The translations under genes were made by a program, and so were the position numbers. From assembly GCF_046736045.1 (NCBI RefSeq), contig NZ_CP177134.1:1984001-2048000 (forward strand): a stretch of 64,000 bases of DNA, in the 5' to 3' direction. Under the pieces are notes generated by a model. It was not told the origin of the DNA. It searched no databases and saw only the letters and a list, made by a program, of their open reading frames with translations. This DNA is from Leptospira_A sp046736045. Its GTDB lineage: Bacteria > Spirochaetota > Leptospiria > Leptospirales > Leptospiraceae. Shown here one piece after another: positions 51,926 through 60,273 of the stretch; position 1 is the first letter of the stretch, and each line of letters opens with the position of its first letter.

Positions 51926-52381
51926 ATGAAAAAATATGTTTTCCTTCTCTGTATTTTGTTTTCGGCCGGTTTCATTTTTTGCGATTGTTCCGGGTTTGAT
52001 TCAAAAATTGCAAATCAGAGAAAAAAATCGAAAGGGGAGGGGATTGTAAATCAGATCAGGATACTTGTTTTATGTTCCGAGTTTGAAGAAGAGTTTTATT
52101 ATCCGGTTTTGATTGATGAGAAGAAGGACTTGCTCCTCATACTTGCGGAACTTTCCAGGAAAGAAAATCCATCCATTCGATTCATCTCTACGAATAAAAC
52201 GGAAGAGATCATGGAAATCAACGGAGCCAAAAATTCATGGAAAGAAGGTTGGGTGATTTATATCAACGGGGAAGATGTGAGGCCAACCAAATTGAAATTA
52301 GGTGTTCGTGTCGGTAAGGAAGATAAAATAGAAATCAAACTGATTCCGGTGGAGAGAGTGTTCGGGCGACCCATGCATTGA
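51926..52381 (+). CDS. Hypothetical secreted protein, DUF4430-like C-terminal domain
   Basis: 151 residues. The N-terminal hydrophobic stretch MKKYVFLLCILFSAGFIFCDC looks like a lipoprotein or secretion signal. The later part, WKEGWVIYINGEDVRPTKLK then GVRVGKEDKIEIKLIPV, resembles the beta domain of DUF4430 and transcobalamin-like C-domains. Family link is low confidence. ATG follows the MBL-fold stop with no gap, so the pair is an operon. Confidence 0.6.
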   Translation: MKKYVFLLCILFSAGFIFCDCSGFDSKIANQRKKSKGEGIVNQIRILVLCSEFEEEFYYPVLIDEKKDLLLILAELSRKENPSIRFISTNKTEEIMEINGAKNSWKEGWVIYINGEDVRPTKLKLGVRVGKEDKIEIKLIPVERVFGRPMH

Positions 52382-52409
52382 AACGAATCGCCAAATCATA
52401 ACGCTTAAA

Positions 52410-52796
52410 TTATCTCAATTGAGTCAGTTCTCTATAGGCTCTGATAAATCCATCTGACATCGTTTTGGCGAAGGTCAAAGAGATTCTGGCTTTTTCCGCT
52501 GCAATCATCACATCATGAAGCTCCACACTGTTCGGATCAAAAACGATTTTTTGAGTCATTTCGTCCGCTTCCACTTGTTGGTTATTCACTTGTTCAAAAG
52601 CCTTTTTCATGGCGTCAGCAAAAGTTCCTGCCACTTCGTCGGGAGATTTTGCTTCGTTGGTTTTCCCGTAATGTCTGGAATCCGTTCTTTGTACTGCCAC
52701 CTTATCTCCGTTTGGTAAGAGAGAATGGGGTTTTCCTGCTGAAGATAGGATTTGAGAATAAGAATTGGAAATAGATGAAATCGGGTTGATTGCCAT
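52410..52796 (-). CDS. fliE: Flagellar hook-basal body complex protein FliE
   Basis: 128 residues from ATG 52796; a frame extending to 52886 adds residues unlike FliE. FliE is the adaptor between the MS ring and the rod. The C-terminal helices SVELHDVMIAAEKARISLTFAK and DGFIRAYRELTQLR match the family. It lies between flgB-flgC (upstream in transcription) and fliF (downstream), but each neighbour is about 3 kb away, with plus-strand genes between. Its own promoter must lie in 52797-52995. Confidence 0.9.
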   Translation of the reverse strand: MAINPISSISNSYSQILSSAGKPHSLLPNGDKVAVQRTDSRHYGKTNEAKSPDEVAGTFADAMKKAFEQVNNQQVEADEMTQKIVFDPNSVELHDVMIAAEKARISLTFAKTMSDGFIRAYRELTQLR

Positions 52797-52995
52797 AGAG
52801 AGCCTCATTTCTAATATCGAAGGACTTTTCGATTCCTTGAGTAAAAAATTATGTCGGATGATGATTTTGGCTGTCGTAGGTACCACATTTTAGGATTTTT
52901 TGCAGGCGGAATCCTTTGGGAATTGTGGTACCTCTTACATCTCTCACCTCAATATTCAAGATTGACTCTCATTCTCAAATAAAAATCCTTATCTC

Positions 52996-53397
52996 ATGGA
53001 ACAAATCTCCCTCTTCAAATGGCTCACTCCTAGAATGAAAACGGTCCTATATTGGACTTCTACCATTCTGATCGTTTTACTTATGGCAAACGCGGCAGTG
53101 ATGCAGATTTTCCGATACAATGAGCATTTCATCGAAGAAATGCAAGAAATGGGTTACCCTGATTATTTTATCAACTTCATCGGGTTTGCCAAAATTCCGG
53201 GGATTCTTGCTTTGCTAGTTCCTGGTTTTCCTAAATTGAGAGAATGGGCTTATGCAGGATTTACGTTCACATTGATCGGGGCCGCTTATTCACATTTTGC
53301 AATCGGGGAATTTGAAGCGGTTCATATCATCGCCCTTGCCGTTTTATTCGTTTCTTATTTTTTAAATCAGGATTTGGAAAAAAGCAGAAAGAAATAA
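52996..53397 (+). CDS. DoxX-family membrane protein
   Basis: 133 residues with four membrane helices. MQEMGYPDYFINFIGFAKIPG and AYAGFTFTLIGAAYSHF are DoxX/DoxD-like. Such proteins are small membrane proteins linked to redox or stress roles; the function here is unknown. It is 65 bp upstream of the Spy-like gene and may be the first gene of that stress cassette. Confidence 0.8.
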   Translation: MEQISLFKWLTPRMKTVLYWTSTILIVLLMANAAVMQIFRYNEHFIEEMQEMGYPDYFINFIGFAKIPGILALLVPGFPKLREWAYAGFTFTLIGAAYSHFAIGEFEAVHIIALAVLFVSYFLNQDLEKSRKK

Positions 53398-53462
53398 TTT
53401 TTTCACTCACTTGGGAACCTGGCCTCCTCTTTTCGGGTAAACTAGTCAAAAGAGGAGAAAAA

Positions 53463-53954
53463 ATGAAACCAACTCTAAAAACTTTACTCGCTGCTTCCCT
53501 TGTGGTGGCTTTTGCATCCGCAGTCTCTGCCCATGATGGAAAATATGGAGAAGGAAGACATGGGAAAGACCATGGAAAACATCTGGAAAAAATGGCGAAA
53601 CAACTCGGCCTGACTCCCGAGCAAAAAACGCAGGTTGAGAAAGTTCATTCCGATTCCAAACAAGCAAGAGAAGGATATGAAAAACAGGAAGATGGTCTTC
53701 GCAAAGAACTTCATTCCCTTTTATCTGCAGATAACCTGGATAAGGCGGCGATCCGCGCCAAGATGGAAGAAGTTTCCAAGCTGAAGATTGATTCCAAAAT
53801 GTTATGGATTGACGATCGGATCAAAATCAACGAGATTCTAACTCCCGAACAAAGAACCAAACACAAAGAGATTATGAAAAAACACCATGAAGAACATGGT
53901 AAAAAAGACAAGATGAAAGACAAATCCGGGAAACGAGATAAAAAACGTGACTAA
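53463..53954 (+). CDS. Spy/CpxP-like periplasmic protein with LTxxQ motifs
   Basis: 163 residues with a signal peptide (ending VSAHDG) and a very His/Lys-rich mature part (GKYGEGRHGKDHGKH, HHEEHGKKDKMKDKSGKR). LGLTPEQKTQVEKVHSDSK and ILTPEQRTKHKEIMKK are two LTxxQ motifs, as in Spy, CpxP and CnrX. These are chaperones or metal sensors of envelope stress. Its stop overlaps the sigma factor gene by 8 bp. Confidence 0.8.
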   Translation: MKPTLKTLLAASLVVAFASAVSAHDGKYGEGRHGKDHGKHLEKMAKQLGLTPEQKTQVEKVHSDSKQAREGYEKQEDGLRKELHSLLSADNLDKAAIRAKMEEVSKLKIDSKMLWIDDRIKINEILTPEQRTKHKEIMKKHHEEHGKKDKMKDKSGKRDKKRD

Positions 53955-54465
53955 CCAGGATTTCGAAAAAGTAGTCAGCACCACCAAATGGGCGGTGCTG
54001 AGTGCCATTCGGAAATATCTAAATCCGAATCTGGCAGATAACATTGATGATGTGGCACAAGAAACTTATATCAGAATGTATCGTTATCTTAAAAAAAACG
54101 GATGGGATGATGCAAAAGCCGTAACGATTGGAAATTGGGCTTATACAATTGCAAAAAACGAATCCATTCGGTTCGGTCAGAAAGCAAATCGTGAAAGGGA
54201 AAAAGAAAAAAAGATTTCCTCTGAAGGTTCCATTCGTGAAGAAGAAGCTTCATTTGAAGGCGGTTTGCTTGATCGTTTGGAATATGAAGAAGTGTTAAGG
54301 AATATGCCCTCTCAATATAGAGATGTGCTTGTTCTTTTGGGAGAAGGGAAATCGGGAGATCAGATTTCAAAGTTATTGAAGATTGCACCCGGAACGGTTA
54401 AATCCAGATTATTTCGGGCGAGGAGGTTTATTTATGAAAAATTCCAAATTCAACAAAGAGATTGA
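53947..54465 (+). CDS. ECF-type RNA polymerase sigma factor
   Basis: 172 residues, start GTG, overlapping the Spy-like gene by 8 bp. Region 2 is DNIDDVAQETYIRMYRYLKK and region 4 is YRDVLVLLGEGKSGDQISKL plus APGTVKSRLFRARRFIYEKF, the -35 binding helix-turn-helix. There is no sensor extension. Its activity is expected to be held back by the anti-sigma protein encoded by the overlapping next gene. Confidence 0.92.
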   Translation: MTNQDFEKVVSTTKWAVLSAIRKYLNPNLADNIDDVAQETYIRMYRYLKKNGWDDAKAVTIGNWAYTIAKNESIRFGQKANREREKEKKISSEGSIREEEASFEGGLLDRLEYEEVLRNMPSQYRDVLVLLGEGKSGDQISKLLKIAPGTVKSRLFRARRFIYEKFQIQQRD

Positions 54466-54781
54466 TAAACGTTTGAACGACCCCACTTGGGAAAAAAGAA
54501 TTCTAACGAAGGTTTTGGAATCCGAATCCAATTCAGTCGAAGCTTTCATACCGGCAAACAGACAAGTAGCGACTGTATATTTAAAATTAGTTGCCGCAGC
54601 ATTTTTGGTGGCATTTGGTATCGGTTTTTGGTTTTACGGAAATCATTCCGACTCAAACAGAAATTCAGTAGTCGCAAAACAGAAAAATCCGCTGAGTACC
54701 TATGATATCGAGTCGGGAGATCTGCTTTGGGAAGAAGAAGATTATGATTCGAGCCTGCTCGGTTTATTAGAGGATCGATAA
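54434..54781 (+). CDS. Membrane-anchored anti-sigma factor (putative)
   Basis: 115 residues from ATG 54434, preceded by AGGAGG; a frame from 54383 would lie inside the sigma gene. The N-terminal 45 residues are cytoplasmic and charged, one membrane helix (LKLVAAAFLVAFGIGFWFYG) follows, and the C-terminal part is acidic (GDLLWEEEDYDSSLLG). There is no HxxxCxxC zinc motif. Role inferred from position, a 32-bp overlap with the sigma gene, and topology. Confidence 0.7.
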   Translation: MKNSKFNKEIDKRLNDPTWEKRILTKVLESESNSVEAFIPANRQVATVYLKLVAAAFLVAFGIGFWFYGNHSDSNRNSVVAKQKNPLSTYDIESGDLLWEEEDYDSSLLGLLEDR

Positions 54782-54887
54782 AAATAGTATAACAAACGCT
54801 AAAAATATTTGCACCAAAACAAAGTCAGGTGTTAGATGACTAAATGAAGATGTTTCCCTTCTGGGCGGACTTTCTTCGCATTCAAAT

Positions 54888-55334
54888 ATGAAAAAACTGC
54901 ATATATTTTTGTTTTTGCTTCCGGCTTTTTTCACACAGTGCGCCGTTTTGCATCATTACTCATTGGGTGATATTGACAATCGAACACCTCACTTGAAGCG
55001 ATTCAAAGTTATGGTGAGTGAAAAAGGGATCAATATCAATGAAGGACTTGCACTCGTACAAGGCGGTTTGTATGCAAGCAACTCTTCTTCCAATGCCGAT
55101 GCCATTAGAGATATCGAGTATGTCAAACTGATCATCACTCTTTCTACAATGGGTCCTCGCACCGGCGCTATGACTTTTGTAAAAAATTATACGGATACGA
55201 TTCCCGATTTGATTTATAAGGAATGCCCCTCCGGCAATATCACTGGCCTGCAAAGCATTAGAGAAACTGCAAAATACCCTGTGATTACAGGAGAAATTAT
55301 CAGAATAGAAGGATACTGTCGTGATTCAATTTAA
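54888..55334 (+). CDS. Small lipoprotein, triad B copy 1
   Basis: 148 residues with lipobox FFTQC. The end, ECPSGNITGLQSIRETAKYPV to IIRIEGYC, is shared in outline with the next two genes (CPNGKITGL and KTKGYC; CPNGIVQSI and RLEGSC). Family not recognised. The next gene overlaps its end by 14 bp. Envelope location follows from the signal. Confidence 0.65.
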   Translation: MKKLHIFLFLLPAFFTQCAVLHHYSLGDIDNRTPHLKRFKVMVSEKGININEGLALVQGGLYASNSSSNADAIRDIEYVKLIITLSTMGPRTGAMTFVKNYTDTIPDLIYKECPSGNITGLQSIRETAKYPVITGEIIRIEGYCRDSI

Positions 55335-55638
55335 ATTTTATAAAAGTTTAGCCGTTGTTATACTGCTTTCGTTTTTGGGATGTGCTCAGTTACAAACTGT
55401 TTCCATGACCCCGCAACCTTCCGCAAAAGACAGGGAAGTTCCTATCCAGGCGGAAGTTTCCAAATTCGTTTTTCTCGCATTTAATTTTAATAATGATTTT
55501 TTGGAAGAAGTTCCTGTTAAATTGACGGAACAATGTCCCAATGGAAAGATCACCGGGCTTTTCACAAAGTATGAAATCATTCATTATGTGATTGCACAGA
55601 GAATGAATATAAAAACAAAAGGATACTGTGTTAAATGA
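55321..55638 (+). CDS. Small lipoprotein, triad B copy 2
   Basis: 105 residues, start GTG, overlapping copy 1 by 14 bp, lipobox FLGC. The mature sequence runs PIQAEVSKFVFLAFNFNNDF to EQCPNGKITGL and ends KTKGYC. Relationship to the flanking genes is from the CPNGKITG and G(Y/S)C blocks. Function unknown. Confidence 0.65.
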   Translation: MIQFKFYKSLAVVILLSFLGCAQLQTVSMTPQPSAKDREVPIQAEVSKFVFLAFNFNNDFLEEVPVKLTEQCPNGKITGLFTKYEIIHYVIAQRMNIKTKGYCVK

Positions 55639-55967
55639 AAACAGTATCCGGAGTTTTCCGTTTATTTTTTATTTTGAGCTTTGGAACTACGGGATGTATG
55701 TATTCCATTCATCAGTTTCATGCAGGAGATACGGAGTTACCTTCTAGATCGGAATCGGTCAAACAGATTGTCGCCGAATCGGAGCAGTTTACTGTTTTGG
55801 GAATCGTTAAGGACACAAACTATGTGGATGATGCCTTGGCAAAGCTTGTTGCGCAATGTCCGAATGGAATCGTACAATCCATAGGAAGTCGGTTCAGCAC
55901 TGATTTGGGTTTTTTGTCCTGGACCAATCGGGTTCGATTGGAAGGTTCTTGCATCGTTACCAAGTAG
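55635..55967 (+). CDS. Small lipoprotein, triad B copy 3
   Basis: 110 residues, overlapping copy 2 by 4 bp (ATGA), lipobox TTGC in FGTTGC. The core ESEQFTVLGIVKDTNYVD to VAQCPNGIVQSIGS and the ending RLEGSC match copies 1 and 2. A terminator hairpin follows the stop, so it is the last gene of this plus-strand cluster. Confidence 0.65.
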   Translation: MKTVSGVFRLFFILSFGTTGCMYSIHQFHAGDTELPSRSESVKQIVAESEQFTVLGIVKDTNYVDDALAKLVAQCPNGIVQSIGSRFSTDLGFLSWTNRVRLEGSCIVTK

Positions 55968-55970
55968 TTG

Positions 55971-56000
55971 TCACACATCATTCGATAATGTGTGATTTTT
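55971..56000 (+). terminator. Intrinsic terminator after triad B
   Basis: TCACACAT at 55971-55978 pairs with ATGTGTGA at 55988-55995 and is followed by TTTTT. It ends the plus-strand lipoprotein cluster. The opposed flgC stop is about 40 bp further, with a second weak hairpin CCCTTT/AAAGGG near 56012-56028. Confidence 0.75.
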
Positions 56001-56037
56001 CGGTCGGCGGGCTTCCCTTTACTAAAAGGGATTTGAG

Positions 56038-56499
56038 TTAAGCTCTACCTATCTCCATCGCCTTATTGTACATAGCTTTTGTTCCTGTGATCATTTGAAC
56101 GTTTGCTTCATACGAACGGGAAGCGGAAATCATATCCGTCATCTCCGTTACGATATTGATATTCGGCATTTCCACATAACCTTTCTTTGGTCCTATTTGA
56201 ATGGCGTCCGGATGACTTGGATCATAATTCAACCGAATGGGACTCATGTCCTTTTCGATTCGCATCACTTTTACGCCTTTGCCTTCTCCGGGAGCCACTC
56301 CGAAAGGATAAACGGGGCTTTTCCATTTGGTTCTAAGGTTAATCGGAGTTAGTATGACACGATCGCGTCGGAAAGGACCGTCTCCGTTGGTATTACGTGT
56401 TGTTGTGGAGTTTGCAATGTTATTCGAAATTACGTCCATACGAAGACGTTGTGCAGAAAGCCCGGTGGCCGATATATTGATTGAATCAAACATTCCCAT
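56038..56499 (-). CDS. flgC: Flagellar basal-body rod protein FlgC
   Basis: 153 residues (or 151 from the ATG at 56493). MFDSINISATGLSAQRLRMDVISNNIANSTT is the conserved rod-protein N-terminus, and TEMTDMISASRSYEANVQM the C-terminal coiled segment. It makes the proximal rod with FlgB. It follows flgB by 25 bp on the minus strand; fliE, the usual next gene, is 3.2 kb away. Confidence 0.95.
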   Translation of the reverse strand: MGMFDSINISATGLSAQRLRMDVISNNIANSTTTRNTNGDGPFRRDRVILTPINLRTKWKSPVYPFGVAPGEGKGVKVMRIEKDMSPIRLNYDPSHPDAIQIGPKKGYVEMPNINIVTEMTDMISASRSYEANVQMITGTKAMYNKAMEIGRA

Positions 56500-56524
56500 A
56501 TGGTTTTATTCCTCTTTCCGTCTT

Positions 56525-56956
56525 TTACGCAGTTCGCATAACGATATTTAGTAGGCGATTGTTCTGATTGAGTCTTTCAATCATCAGGTTATAAGTCATT
56601 TGATTTTGGTTGGCTTCTACGATTTCTTTTTCAATATCCACGTTGTTTCCATCGGGACGCATCGTAGTCAGGTAATCCACATTCACCTTTGGTTTTACAT
56701 CTCTATAATCCAAAGGTTTGAAAAATTCGATATGTCTGTCGTTTGTAATGAGGGTAGGGACTGCTTTTTCCTTTTCAATTTTTTCCGATTCGAAGGCGCG
56801 TTTGAGCATAGACTCGAAATTTACCTCCGAACGTTTGAAATGAGGAACATCCGCATTGGAAATGTTGTCAGTTAGAACCTTTCTTTTGGTCATAGCGGCA
56901 CCGAGGCCCTTTTCCAAAAGATCTTGCGTTTTCATAAAATGAGTAGATTCGAACAT
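56525..56956 (-). CDS. flgB: Flagellar basal-body rod protein FlgB
   Basis: 143 residues. GLGAAMTKRKVLTDNISNADVPHFKRSEV is the conserved N-terminal rod motif, and NQMTYNLMIERLNQNNRLLNIVM the C-terminal helix. First gene of the flgB-flgC pair. Promoter expected between 56957 and 57000, near the end of the hydroxylase gene, whose stop is 15 bp upstream, so read-through from that gene is also possible. Confidence 0.93.
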   Translation of the reverse strand: MFESTHFMKTQDLLEKGLGAAMTKRKVLTDNISNADVPHFKRSEVNFESMLKRAFESEKIEKEKAVPTLITNDRHIEFFKPLDYRDVKPKVNVDYLTTMRPDGNNVDIEKEIVEANQNQMTYNLMIERLNQNNRLLNIVMRTA

Positions 56957-56971
56957 GACTAACCCTCTGGT

Positions 56972-57835
56972 TTATCCTTCGACCAGATTCTCTACCGGGT
57001 TAAGCGATTTATGTCGTTTAGCCTCTCCTTTTTTTCTGCGATCTTCCACTACCTGCTCGAAATAGGTCTCGTAATTGGGAAAATTTGTCCCCATGACACG
57101 ATCCCAAACGTTGAAATACAGGCTGTAATTGCCCTGAAACTTTTGATGGTGGAGGTTGTGGTGGGTGGAGGTGTTGATCCATTTTGTAATCGTTCCCCGT
57201 GCCCATGATTTAGGAAAAAATTCATAACCCAAATGCCACCAAATATTCATGACCATCGCATAGAAGGTATGGAATATGATTATGTTGAAGTGAATCGGTA
57301 CAATCATGATGAAAGGGACGATGTAAATTCCTTCCAGAAATGCTTCCGTTGCTTGGAAACGGTAGGCTGCCAAAGGGGAAGGATTGATCGACATATGGTG
57401 TTCCGAATGAACGTAAGGATAAACTTTCCGGTTGTGCGCAAACCGATGCATCCAGTAAAACCAGGTTTCATGCCAAACCGTAATCAATAAAAAGCTAAAC
57501 AGAGCATAACCCCAAGCTTCAAGACCACTGATCGAACCGAAATAAACTTTGTTGGGAATCAGTTTCATCTTGGAAAGGGTGATATTCACAGTCGCAATCA
57601 AAGTGAACATTATTAGTGTAACAGCCGATTGACGGAATTCCTGCCAAACCTTTTCAACCTTAGGGTAGACCTTTTGAATTCTGAATCTTTCGAAATAGTT
57701 TTTTTTCCAAAGATAAAAAAACAAAAAGGCAAAACCTGCAATGGGATAATAGCGGATAAAATTCAAAATCAGCTGCGCAAAAGAAACTTTTGTCACACAG
57801 TCTAAAACAAGTTCACATTGAATGGCTCCGAACAT
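56972..57835 (-). CDS. Fatty acid hydroxylase / sterol desaturase family protein
   Basis: 287 residues from ATG 57835, chosen because GGAGGA stands just upstream; TTG 57850 would place that site inside the gene. Four to five membrane helices. The di-iron His boxes are HRFAHN, HSEHHM, and THHNLHH near the C-terminal third. It inserts oxygen or a double bond into a lipid acyl or isoprenoid chain; substrate not known. The AraC-type gene is 125 bp upstream on the same strand, which suggests regulation by it. Confidence 0.9.
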   Translation of the reverse strand: MFGAIQCELVLDCVTKVSFAQLILNFIRYYPIAGFAFLFFYLWKKNYFERFRIQKVYPKVEKVWQEFRQSAVTLIMFTLIATVNITLSKMKLIPNKVYFGSISGLEAWGYALFSFLLITVWHETWFYWMHRFAHNRKVYPYVHSEHHMSINPSPLAAYRFQATEAFLEGIYIVPFIMIVPIHFNIIIFHTFYAMVMNIWWHLGYEFFPKSWARGTITKWINTSTHHNLHHQKFQGNYSLYFNVWDRVMGTNFPNYETYFEQVVEDRRKKGEAKRHKSLNPVENLVEG

Positions 57836-57960
57836 CGGGGAATCCTCCAAAAAATTTCTACTTTCAGTATACTGGTTTTCCTAAATCCAATCGACCGAAT
57901 GGATCAATCTGGAAGGAAAAAAGAATCCGGATACATCCATTCGGAATCGATTTGCAGGAA

Positions 57961-59055
57961 TTACGATTTTATTTTCTTTCTGTATTCGGTCGGACTCATT
58001 CCTGTTTCTCTGCGAAATGCATCGTAAAAAGTGGATTTTGAGGGAAATCCCACTTCGTAAGCAATGGAAAGAATTGTTTTTTCTTTCTCTTGGGTGCAAA
58101 GGGATTTTGCCTCTTTGATTCGATAAAAATTGACAAACTGAAAAAAGTTTTTTCCCAAATGAAGGTTCAGGTATTCGGAAACTTGGTGGGGGGAAAGGGA
58201 AATTTGCGTAGCGAGTTCCGAAAGATTCAATTCGTCATCCCGGTAGATTTTTTCTTCTTCCATAAGATGTTTCAATTTGGCACCGATTTCTTCCAGATTG
58301 ACGGAACCCAATTGAGTTGTTTGGTATTTTTTTGCTTCCAAAACGATCCGTTTGACTTCGTGCATCAATTCCGGATTCCTTTGTCTCATAAAGTAAACCC
58401 AGATGATCAGTACTCCGAAAATGCTGGAAACTATATCCAACCCGTATCTGGAGTTCAGAGAAATCGTGATAAAACCGATCAGTCCCGATATCCCGGACAG
58501 GGACAATACCAATAGCACCAAACGGAAGTGAGCTGAAGACTGGATGGTTTTCCAACCGACATAACGGAATATTTGTTTAAATACATAGTAGATCGAGTAA
58601 AAAGTGGGCAACTGGACGATTGCAATTGCAAGTTTGATTGGTAACGGTATACCTTGAGTGGGGAACATGAGGAAAAGTTGTCTTTTTGTTTCCACATTAC
58701 TCGCGTAATACGGGGAAAGCAGAACAATGACTAGAGCACTTGGAAGCCATTCCCAAAAACTGATTTTTTCAAAACTTTTGTCCTCCCTCCAAATGGAAGA
58801 AAAGTATCTTTTGAGCAGTGCACCAAGGAATGCAGCAAGCGGGAGATGGATTAAATAAAGATGTGGAAAAAGAAGAATCATATCCGTTCCCACAAGCACT
58901 GTATGGGTTTGGAAAATTCCTCCCAATAAAAACAACAAGGCTTGGATATAGGATTGGTTGCTTTTTTCCCTGGTTATGATTTCCCCTAAGGCGAATAAAA
59001 AGGCAAGCCCTCCCGTAAATGCGATGAATCCCTCAAGGTAAATGGAATGGTGCAC
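57961..59055 (-). CDS. Membrane-anchored AraC-family transcriptional regulator
   Basis: 364 residues. About seven hydrophobic helices fill the N-terminal 230 residues, a linker follows, and the C-terminal 100 residues hold an AraC DNA-binding domain (LNLSELATQISLSPHQVSEYLNLHLGK, SIAYEVGFPSKSTFYDAFRRETGMSPTEYR). The membrane part is the putative sensor. Probably regulates the hydroxylase gene downstream. Confidence 0.85.
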   Translation of the reverse strand: MHHSIYLEGFIAFTGGLAFLFALGEIITREKSNQSYIQALLFLLGGIFQTHTVLVGTDMILLFPHLYLIHLPLAAFLGALLKRYFSSIWREDKSFEKISFWEWLPSALVIVLLSPYYASNVETKRQLFLMFPTQGIPLPIKLAIAIVQLPTFYSIYYVFKQIFRYVGWKTIQSSAHFRLVLLVLSLSGISGLIGFITISLNSRYGLDIVSSIFGVLIIWVYFMRQRNPELMHEVKRIVLEAKKYQTTQLGSVNLEEIGAKLKHLMEEEKIYRDDELNLSELATQISLSPHQVSEYLNLHLGKNFFQFVNFYRIKEAKSLCTQEKEKTILSIAYEVGFPSKSTFYDAFRRETGMSPTEYRKKIKS

Positions 59056-59148
59056 GTATTTTAAATTTGTCTCCCAAACGCTTAGAAAATCAAAATAAAA
59101 TCACTTGCCATAAATAAGAAACCAGTATTATTTTAGTTAGAAAATATC

Positions 59149-60273
59149 GTGGCAGACAATGCTAGATCAACATCATTTTTATGGGAAGGAAATACTCTAG
59201 AAGTTTATCTTCCCGAGGTATTATTGTTTCGCCAAACACCGGAAGTGTGGGAAGAGGCGGATTCCCAGCTCAAAAACCAGTCCCCCCACCTAATCAAAGT
59301 TTTTGCAAAAGAACTGAAAAATATCGATTCCTCGGGAATATCGTTTTTACATTTCCTGAAAACCTTTCAGGAAAGCAAAAACAACCGATTCGAATTACAC
59401 GGATTAAACGAAAAGTTCCAATATTCCTATAAGATCGCCACGGAAGAATCCAAAGCTTCCTACCGGCCTGTTGAAGCTAAATTGGGCAAACCGGAAAAAA
59501 TCGGAAAGTTTACCATTGATTACATCAGAGAGCTGTCTTTTCTCATTTCTTTTACAGGTGAATTGACGGTTTCCTTTTGGAAGTCCGTATTTCATCCTTC
59601 CCGCGTCCGCTGGAAAGATGTGTTTCGGGTTTCGGAAGCTATGGGAGTGAATGCTTTTCCCATCATAGCTATGATCGGATTTTTGCTCGGACTCATCATG
59701 TCCTTTCAGTCGGCCATCCCCATGCGCAGGTTTGGTGCCGAAATTTTTGTAGCGAACCTGGTTGGATTGTCTTTGTTCCGGGAGCTCGGTCCTCTTATGA
59801 CTGCATTCATTCTATCGGGCCGATCCGGTTCCGCTTTTGCTGCGGAGCTTGGAACGATGAAGGTCTCGGAAGAAATCGACGCCTTAACTACAATGGGTCT
59901 TCCTCCGGTTCAATTTTTGATCGTGCCCAGGCTGATTGCATCTCTACTCATGACGCCTCTCCTAACAGTTGTTTTTAATTTGTTCGGTTTGATCGGAGGA
60001 GCTATCGTATTACTCAGTTTCGGGTTTCCGTTGGTTACTTTTATAAACCAGGTAAATATCGCAGTAGGGTTTAACGATATTGCGGGCGGTCTTTTGAAGT
60101 CTTATTTTTTCGGAATGATCATAGCGGCAATCGGGTGTTATAGGGGACTCAAAACTACGACAGGTGCGGGTGCCGTCGGAGAATCCACAACGGCCGCGGT
60201 AGTAGGTTCGATCATTCTGGTTTCGATTTTGGACGGGATTTTTTCCATCGTGTATTTTTATTTGGGGATATAA
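59149..60273 (+). CDS. mlaE: MlaE-type lipid ABC transporter permease with N-terminal STAS domain
   Basis: 374 residues, start GTG. Residues 1 to about 110 form a STAS-like domain (LIKVFAKELKNIDSSGISFLHFL), resembling MlaB fused to the permease. The rest is MlaE: ELGPLMTAFILSGRSGSAFAAELGTMKVSEEIDALTTMG and five to six helices. Together with MlaF and MlaD it forms an MCE system that moves phospholipids between the membranes. The mlaF start overlaps its stop by 1 bp. Confidence 0.92.
   Translation: MADNARSTSFLWEGNTLEVYLPEVLLFRQTPEVWEEADSQLKNQSPHLIKVFAKELKNIDSSGISFLHFLKTFQESKNNRFELHGLNEKFQYSYKIATEESKASYRPVEAKLGKPEKIGKFTIDYIRELSFLISFTGELTVSFWKSVFHPSRVRWKDVFRVSEAMGVNAFPIIAMIGFLLGLIMSFQSAIPMRRFGAEIFVANLVGLSLFRELGPLMTAFILSGRSGSAFAAELGTMKVSEEIDALTTMGLPPVQFLIVPRLIASLLMTPLLTVVFNLFGLIGGAIVLLSFGFPLVTFINQVNIAVGFNDIAGGLLKSYFFGMIIAAIGCYRGLKTTTGAGAVGESTTAAVVGSIILVSILDGIFSIVYFYLGI

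Noticed and set aside
52797..52886. N-terminal extension of fliE
   Set aside because: Thirty residues before MAINPISS do not resemble FliE, and the ATG at 52796 gives the normal length.
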